DNA from: Leptolyngbyaceae cyanobacterium M65_K2018_010
Lineage (GTDB): Bacteria; Cyanobacteriota; Cyanobacteriia; Phormidesmidales; Phormidesmidaceae
Direction: 5' to 3'
Length of the DNA stretch: 8,642 bases
Assembly: GCA_015295885.1 (NCBI GenBank)
Contig: DVEE01000481.1
Span: forward strand, 1-8,642
Shown in pieces: positions 5,438 to 8,642 of the stretch. The notes beneath the pieces were generated by a model that searched no databases, was not told the DNA's origin, and saw only the letters and a list, made by a program, of their open reading frames with translations. A program made the position numbers and the translations under genes. Numbering within the stretch: position 1 is the first letter of the stretch; each line of letters begins with the position of its first letter.

Positions 5438-8224
5438 ATGCCCTCCCCCCCTCCGGTCTCTCCCGCCCCCCCACCCCTCCGCGATCGCGTCAACCTGTCC
5501 CGCTGGGCGATTAACCACGCCGGCCTGACCATCGGCTTTTGGCTGGCGATCAGCGTAGCCGGCTGGTTTGCCTTTAGGTCCCTGCAGTACGCCCTGTTCC
5601 CAGACATTACCTTCCCCGTCGTCGTGGTCAACAGCTCGGCCCCCCTGGCTACGGCCCTAGAAACCGAGACCCAGCTAACCGCCCCCCTGGAAGCCGAACT
5701 GGAGACTTTGCCAGGGCTGAACCGGATTTTTTCCACCACCTATGCAGGACAAACGGTGTTAACTCTCCGCTTTCAGGTGGGTACTGACCTGGAAGCCTCC
5801 ACCACCGCCGTGGAAGAGGCGCTAGCGGATCTCGATCTGCCGGCGGCTAGCCGCTACCAGGTGACTCCCCTCAACCTGAACGAGGAGGCCACCGTCACCT
5901 ACGCCCTAGGGCAGCAGGAGGGCGATTTATCCACCCTGGCCGCCCTGGCCGAGGCGGAGATGGTGCCCCGCCTGGAGGCCATCCCCGGCGTACTCCGGGT
6001 GGATGTGCAGGGCACCGCCGGGCAGCATAGCTTCCCTCCTGCTGGGGTCGCGGGCCCGCCCGCCGACCCGGATCCCCGGCATCTCCTCAATCCGCCCACC
6101 CTAGTTCGCTTTAATGGCACCGATGCCCTGGCCCTGCGCGTGATCAAGCGCGGCGAGGCCAACACCCTAGCCTTGGTGCAGCAGGTCGAAACGGCCATGC
6201 AGGATGTTCAGGCGGCCCAGCCCCAGGTGCAGGTGATCGAAGCGGTGACCCAGGCCAATTTCATTCGAGAGTCCACCCGCGCCACCATCGATTCCCTGCT
6301 GTCGGCGATTGTGATCGCCGTGCTGGTCATCTTCGCCTTCCTGAAAAACTGGCGCGCCACCCTGATTACCGCCCTGGCCATCCCCATTTCGCTCCTGGGC
6401 ACCTGCATCGTTATGGCCCTCTCTGGTTTCAATCTGGAAACCATTACCCTGCTGGCCCTGGCCCTGGTGATCGGCATCGTGGTAGATGACGCCATCGTGG
6501 AGGTGGAAAATATTATTCGGCACCTCGAAGCGGGGGCCACCCCCAAACAGGCCGCCCTGGCCGCCACCCGAGAAATTGGGCTGACCGTTTCTGCGGCCAC
6601 CCTGACCATTGTGGCGGTGTTTTTGCCCGTGGCCCTGATGGGGGGAACCGTGGGGCAGTTCTTCAAGCCCTTTGGCCTCACCGTCTCTGCCGCCGTGCTC
6701 ACCTCCCTGTTGGTAGCCCGCACCCTTTCGCCGGTACTGGCCGTGTACTGGCTACGCAAGCCGTCGGCGGTAACGACTCAACTCCCTCGGCCAGGGACGA
6801 CCCAAGGCCAGGATGCCGCCGCCGATCCGCCCCCACCCACCCCCGTTGAGGCGGCCCAGACGCTGATCACCGAGGTTTCTCCCCAGGACTGGCTGTCTCG
6901 GGGCTATGGCGACCTGCTGAACTGGGCCCTGGGCCACCGCTGGGCCGTCGTGGGGTTGGCGATCGCCAGCCTGGTCGCGGGTATTGCCCTGATTCCACTG
7001 GTTCCCAAGGGGTTCATTCCCCAACTCGACCGGGGAGAATTCAATGTCACCTTCCTGGCCCCCCCAGCCAACCCCCCGGATCTTGCCAGGGGGGCCCAGG
7101 CCCCCAACTCCCCTGGGACTCTTCCCCCGGTCAATCCCCTGGCTCTGGCTTTGGCTCAGACCCAACCGGTCGCCCAAGATTTGGAGGCGGCCATCCTGGA
7201 CCATCCAGCGGTGGAGTCCATGCTCACCACCATCGGGGTGCAGGGTCAGCCGAACCGGGGGCAGATCTACGTCAAACTCAAGGGCGATCGCAGCCTGACG
7301 ACCGCCCAGGTCCAAGACCAACTGCGGGCCACCCTACCCCAGCTGGCGGGCGTCACCACCAGTGTCGAAGACTTGCAGTTTGTGGATACGGGGGGGGAAA
7401 AGCCCCTGCAAGTGGTCCTGGTCGGGGCGGATCTAGAGCAACTGAACCAGGCCGCCACCACCATTCAGGCACAACTGCTGGCCCAACCAGAATTTGCCGA
7501 TGTTTCGGTTACCGTTGGTCAGGACGACAACGGCGAGATCGCCGTGATTCACCGCCGCAGTGGCCAGCGAGTCGCCTACGTCACTGCCAATCTCAGCGCT
7601 GGCCAGGCCCTGGGCAATGCCACGGAACAGGTGGTGGCGATCGCCCAGGGGGTAATTCCGCCGGGTGTCACCCTGGATCTGGGGGGTGATTCCGCTCGCC
7701 TGAAGGAGGTGCTAGGTAGCTTTGGCACCACCCTGGCCCTGGGGGTGGCCTGTATGATTGCCGTGCTCCTGGTTCCCTTTGGTCGGCTGCTGGAACCGGC
7801 GGTGGTCGGCCTTTCCCTGCCCTTTGCCCTGGTCGGGGCCCTGCTGGCCCTGCTGATCACCCAGAGTGCCTTTGGCATGATCTCGGTGATTGGGCTGCTG
7901 TTTTTACTGGGGCTGCTAGACAAAAATGCCCTCCTGCTGATGGACTACATCAATCAGTTACGCCAGGCCGGGTTTAACCGCCATCGGGCCATTCAGGTGA
8001 CCGGGCAGGTCCGCCTGCGACCGATTTTAATGACCACGGCCTCGACCATTTTAGGTATGTTGCCCATTGCTCTGGGCCTGGGGGCCGGGGCCGAACTCCG
8101 GCAACCCATGGCGGTGGCCATCATTGGGGGGTTGATGACCTCGACTCTGTTAAGTTTATTGGTAGTGCCTGTGCTCTACACCTTGCTCGAAGACGGCTGG
8201 CAACGGCTAGTCCGACAAAAATAG
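5438..8224 (+). CDS. RND-superfamily efflux transporter (HAE1/AcrB-like), shortened periplasmic domains
   Basis: A 928-residue proton-driven inner-membrane permease of the AcrB/HAE1 kind; usual members are about 1030-1060 aa. Numbering is from ATG 5438. TM1 is about 30-47, followed by a periplasmic porter half to about 285. TM2-TM6 follow, with GIVVDDAIVEVEN (346-358) holding the proton-relay Asp350-Asp351. A Pro-rich cytoplasmic linker (about 441-470) precedes TM7 (about 502-520), and the second porter half spans about 523-758. TM8-TM12 follow, with LLDKNALLLMDY (826-837) holding relay Lys829 and VRLRPILMTT at 858-867. Compared from memory with AcrB, both porter halves look short at exactly the places where the DN and DC docking subdomains should insert (about 192-220 and 693-703). 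A GTG at 5387 would add 17 residues, but ATG 5438 is preferred because it is preceded by TTCC and gives a compact Pro-rich N-terminus. No membrane-fusion or outer-membrane partner is adjacent. Substrate unknown; hopanoids or other lipids are inferred from position only. Confidence 0.88.
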   Translation: MPSPPPVSPAPPPLRDRVNLSRWAINHAGLTIGFWLAISVAGWFAFRSLQYALFPDITFPVVVVNSSAPLATALETETQLTAPLEAELETLPGLNRIFSTTYAGQTVLTLRFQVGTDLEASTTAVEEALADLDLPAASRYQVTPLNLNEEATVTYALGQQEGDLSTLAALAEAEMVPRLEAIPGVLRVDVQGTAGQHSFPPAGVAGPPADPDPRHLLNPPTLVRFNGTDALALRVIKRGEANTLALVQQVETAMQDVQAAQPQVQVIEAVTQANFIRESTRATIDSLLSAIVIAVLVIFAFLKNWRATLITALAIPISLLGTCIVMALSGFNLETITLLALALVIGIVVDDAIVEVENIIRHLEAGATPKQAALAATREIGLTVSAATLTIVAVFLPVALMGGTVGQFFKPFGLTVSAAVLTSLLVARTLSPVLAVYWLRKPSAVTTQLPRPGTTQGQDAAADPPPPTPVEAAQTLITEVSPQDWLSRGYGDLLNWALGHRWAVVGLAIASLVAGIALIPLVPKGFIPQLDRGEFNVTFLAPPANPPDLARGAQAPNSPGTLPPVNPLALALAQTQPVAQDLEAAILDHPAVESMLTTIGVQGQPNRGQIYVKLKGDRSLTTAQVQDQLRATLPQLAGVTTSVEDLQFVDTGGEKPLQVVLVGADLEQLNQAATTIQAQLLAQPEFADVSVTVGQDDNGEIAVIHRRSGQRVAYVTANLSAGQALGNATEQVVAIAQGVIPPGVTLDLGGDSARLKEVLGSFGTTLALGVACMIAVLLVPFGRLLEPAVVGLSLPFALVGALLALLITQSAFGMISVIGLLFLLGLLDKNALLLMDYINQLRQAGFNRHRAIQVTGQVRLRPILMTTASTILGMLPIALGLGAGAELRQPMAVAIIGGLMTSTLLSLLVVPVLYTLLEDGWQRLVRQK

Positions 8225-8282
8225 GATCCCCAAGGCCAACCACGCCTACCCCGCAGATACCACGCAGAATGGGAGGTGGTCG

Positions 8283-8302
8283 GCCCCCGCGGTCGCGGGG
8301 GC
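8283..8302 (+). terminator. GC-rich hairpin downstream of the RND gene
   Basis: GCCCCCGC (8283-8290) and GCGGGGGC (8295-8302) form a perfect 8-bp stem with loop GGTC, 58 nt after the RND stop. The stem is strong enough to stop or pause RNA polymerase, or to protect the 3' end of the mRNA. It is followed by TTGGT rather than a T-tract, so it is not a textbook intrinsic terminator. Confidence 0.4.
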
Positions 8303-8350
8303 TTGGTAGCCTCCGCCAAAGACAGGACAACCTCGCCGCTGCCACTCCGT

Positions 8351-8364
8351 CCAGAACGTTCTGG
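8351..8364. promoter_or_regulatory. 14-bp perfect palindrome, possible operator
   Basis: CCAGAACGTTCTGG reads the same on both strands and lies in the non-coding region, about 270 bp ahead of the next start codon. Perfect palindromes of this size are typical of sites bound by dimeric regulators. I do not recognise it as the site of a known cyanobacterial factor. Confidence 0.3.
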
Positions 8365-8417
8365 GCCCTTGCTTTTCCGTGGCCAGTCCCGGACTCAATG
8401 GGCGCTAAGGAGCCAAG

Positions 8418-8438
8418 TCTAATTCATTTCTAATTCAT
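8418..8438. repeat. Tandem TCTAATTCAT repeat, 11-bp phase
   Basis: TCTAATTCAT occurs at 8418-8427 and again at 8429-8438, exactly 11 bp apart start to start. Direct repeats at this phase place two protein subunits on the same face of the helix, the arrangement used by OmpR/PhoB-type response regulators. It lies about 200 bp upstream of the start codon at 8637. The words differ from the HLR1 (RpaB) and Pho-box consensus sequences as I know them. Confidence 0.45.
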
Positions 8439-8446
8439 GCTCAGAA

Positions 8447-8470
8447 GGGGGTGTCACCCTCGCCACCCCC
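8447..8470 (+). terminator. Hairpin followed by a T-rich run
   Basis: GGGGGTG (8447-8453) can pair with CACCCCC (8464-8470) around a 10-nt loop. A pyrimidine/T-rich stretch follows at 8479-8489, about nine bases later. The delay before the T-run makes an intrinsic terminator uncertain. A competing small hairpin (GGGTG with CACCC, 8449-8458) uses some of the same bases. Confidence 0.25.
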
Positions 8471-8547
8471 ACCCGCATCTTCTATTTTTAATTGCACCGG
8501 CCTCCCTAGGCTCTGGGCTGGCAGCGAAGGCGGTCAAATTCTGAATT

Positions 8548-8553
8548 TACAAT
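8548..8553 (+). promoter_or_regulatory. Possible -10 box for the downstream gene
   Basis: TACAAT matches 5 of 6 bases of the sigma-70 -10 consensus, and would give a transcript starting near 8560 with a leader of about 77 nt before the ATG at 8637. No TTGACA-like -35 box stands 16-18 bp upstream, so it would need an activator. The overlapping TTTACAAT (8546-8553) matches a single HLR1 half-site, but the second half is absent. Confidence 0.3.
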
Positions 8554-8636
8554 GGCTGGCCGCCTGGCCAATCGGGTGCAGGCCGCACCCCCTCATGGTT
8601 CAATAGGGAAAAACTGCTGTTAAGAGAGAAACACCC

Positions 8637-8642
8637 ATGGGA
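8637..8642 (+). CDS. Start of a downstream gene (two codons only)
   Basis: ATG-GGA at the right edge is preceded by AAGAGAG (8622-8628), a fair Shine-Dalgarno 8 nt upstream, and by CCC directly before the ATG, as for shc and the sulfotransferase in this window. The product cannot be told from two codons. Confidence 0.35.

Larger units (their letters stand above)
516..7644. repeat. Dispersed HIP1 octamers (GCGATCGC), eight copies
   Basis: The palindrome GCGATCGC starts at 516, 680, 2858, 4955, 5481, 6959, 7284 and 7637; the span given here covers the first to the last copy and is not a continuous element. About one per kilobase is far above chance and is a known mark of many cyanobacterial genomes. 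All eight copies lie inside coding sequence. Confidence 0.9.
8225..8636. other. Non-coding region after the RND gene
   Basis: This stretch of about 410 bp has no open frame with recognisable protein character on either strand; the longest open frame in it (minus, 8345-8121) runs into the RND gene and shows only low-complexity Arg/Pro/Gly sequence. It holds a GC-rich hairpin, a 14-bp palindrome, an 11-bp-phased direct repeat, a second hairpin followed by a T-rich run, and a possible -10 box ahead of a start codon at 8637. AT content rises in the second half, as expected for a promoter region. No tRNA or known riboswitch is recognised. Confidence 0.6.

Noticed and set aside
6208..7321. Minus-strand open frames opposite the RND gene
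   Set aside because: These are shadows of the RND reading frame, with Arg/Gly/Gln-rich composition and no recognisable motifs.
5438..8224. RND gene as hpnN
   Set aside because: HpnN belongs to the MmpL-like branch; this protein has AcrB/HAE1 signatures (GIVVDDAIVEVEN and DKNALLLMDY in TM4 and TM10), so the symbol is not used.
8121..8345. Minus-strand 74-codon frame overlapping the RND 3' end
   Set aside because: No ribosome site or motif, Arg-rich composition, and half of it is antisense to conserved RND sequence.
8546..8553. Complete HLR1 (RpaB) site
   Set aside because: Only one half-site, TTTACAAT, is present; the positions where the second half should be do not match.
1..8642. CRISPR arrays, tRNA or rRNA genes, insertion sequences
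   Set aside because: No regularly spaced repeats, tRNA-like cloverleaf sequence, rRNA sequence, transposase-like protein or terminal inverted repeats were seen.

Overview
The window is a GC-rich piece of a cyanobacterial chromosome carrying a hopanoid (bacterial pentacyclic triterpenoid) gene cluster. The cyanobacterial assignment rests on eight copies of the HIP1 octamer GCGATCGC in 8.6 kb (516, 680, 2858, 4955, 5481, 6959, 7284, 7637), far more than chance. It is also supported by start codons preceded by pyrimidines (CCCATG or CCATG), often without a strong Shine-Dalgarno. The protein families fit a cyanobacterium. I cannot name a genus.

Layout. 1-729 (minus) is the N-terminal 243 codons of squalene-hopene cyclase (shc), cut by the left edge. 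730-896 is a 167-bp divergent control region with two inverted repeats. 897-2123 (plus) is the hopanoid-associated glycosyltransferase hpnB. It converges on a three-gene minus-strand operon with which it shares a CTAG stop-codon overlap. In transcription order the operon is hpnG (5368-4631), hpnO (4618-3230) and a PAPS-type sulfotransferase (3226-2120), with gaps of 12 and 3 nt. Divergent from hpnG, across a 69-bp gap, is a large RND-superfamily proton-driven transporter (5438-8224, plus). 8225-8642 is a 418-bp non-coding stretch with hairpins, a 14-bp palindrome, an 11-bp-phased direct repeat, a possible -10 box, and the first two codons of a further gene at 8637.

How the genes fit together. 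Shc cyclises squalene to hopene. HpnH (not in the window) would add adenosine. HpnG removes adenine from adenosylhopane to give ribosylhopane. HpnO aminates the side chain to give aminobacteriohopanetriol. HpnB is a membrane glycosyltransferase of uncertain acceptor. The two unusual components are the sulfotransferase, third gene of the hpnG-hpnO operon, and the RND pump. The sulfotransferase suggests, without proof, a sulfated hopanoid head group. By alignment from memory with AcrB, the pump seems to lack both the DN and DC docking subdomains while keeping the proton-relay Asp-Asp and Lys residues. A working hypothesis is a hopanoid synthesis, head-group modification and membrane-transport locus. 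The synthesis genes are well supported; the sulfation and transport links are inference.
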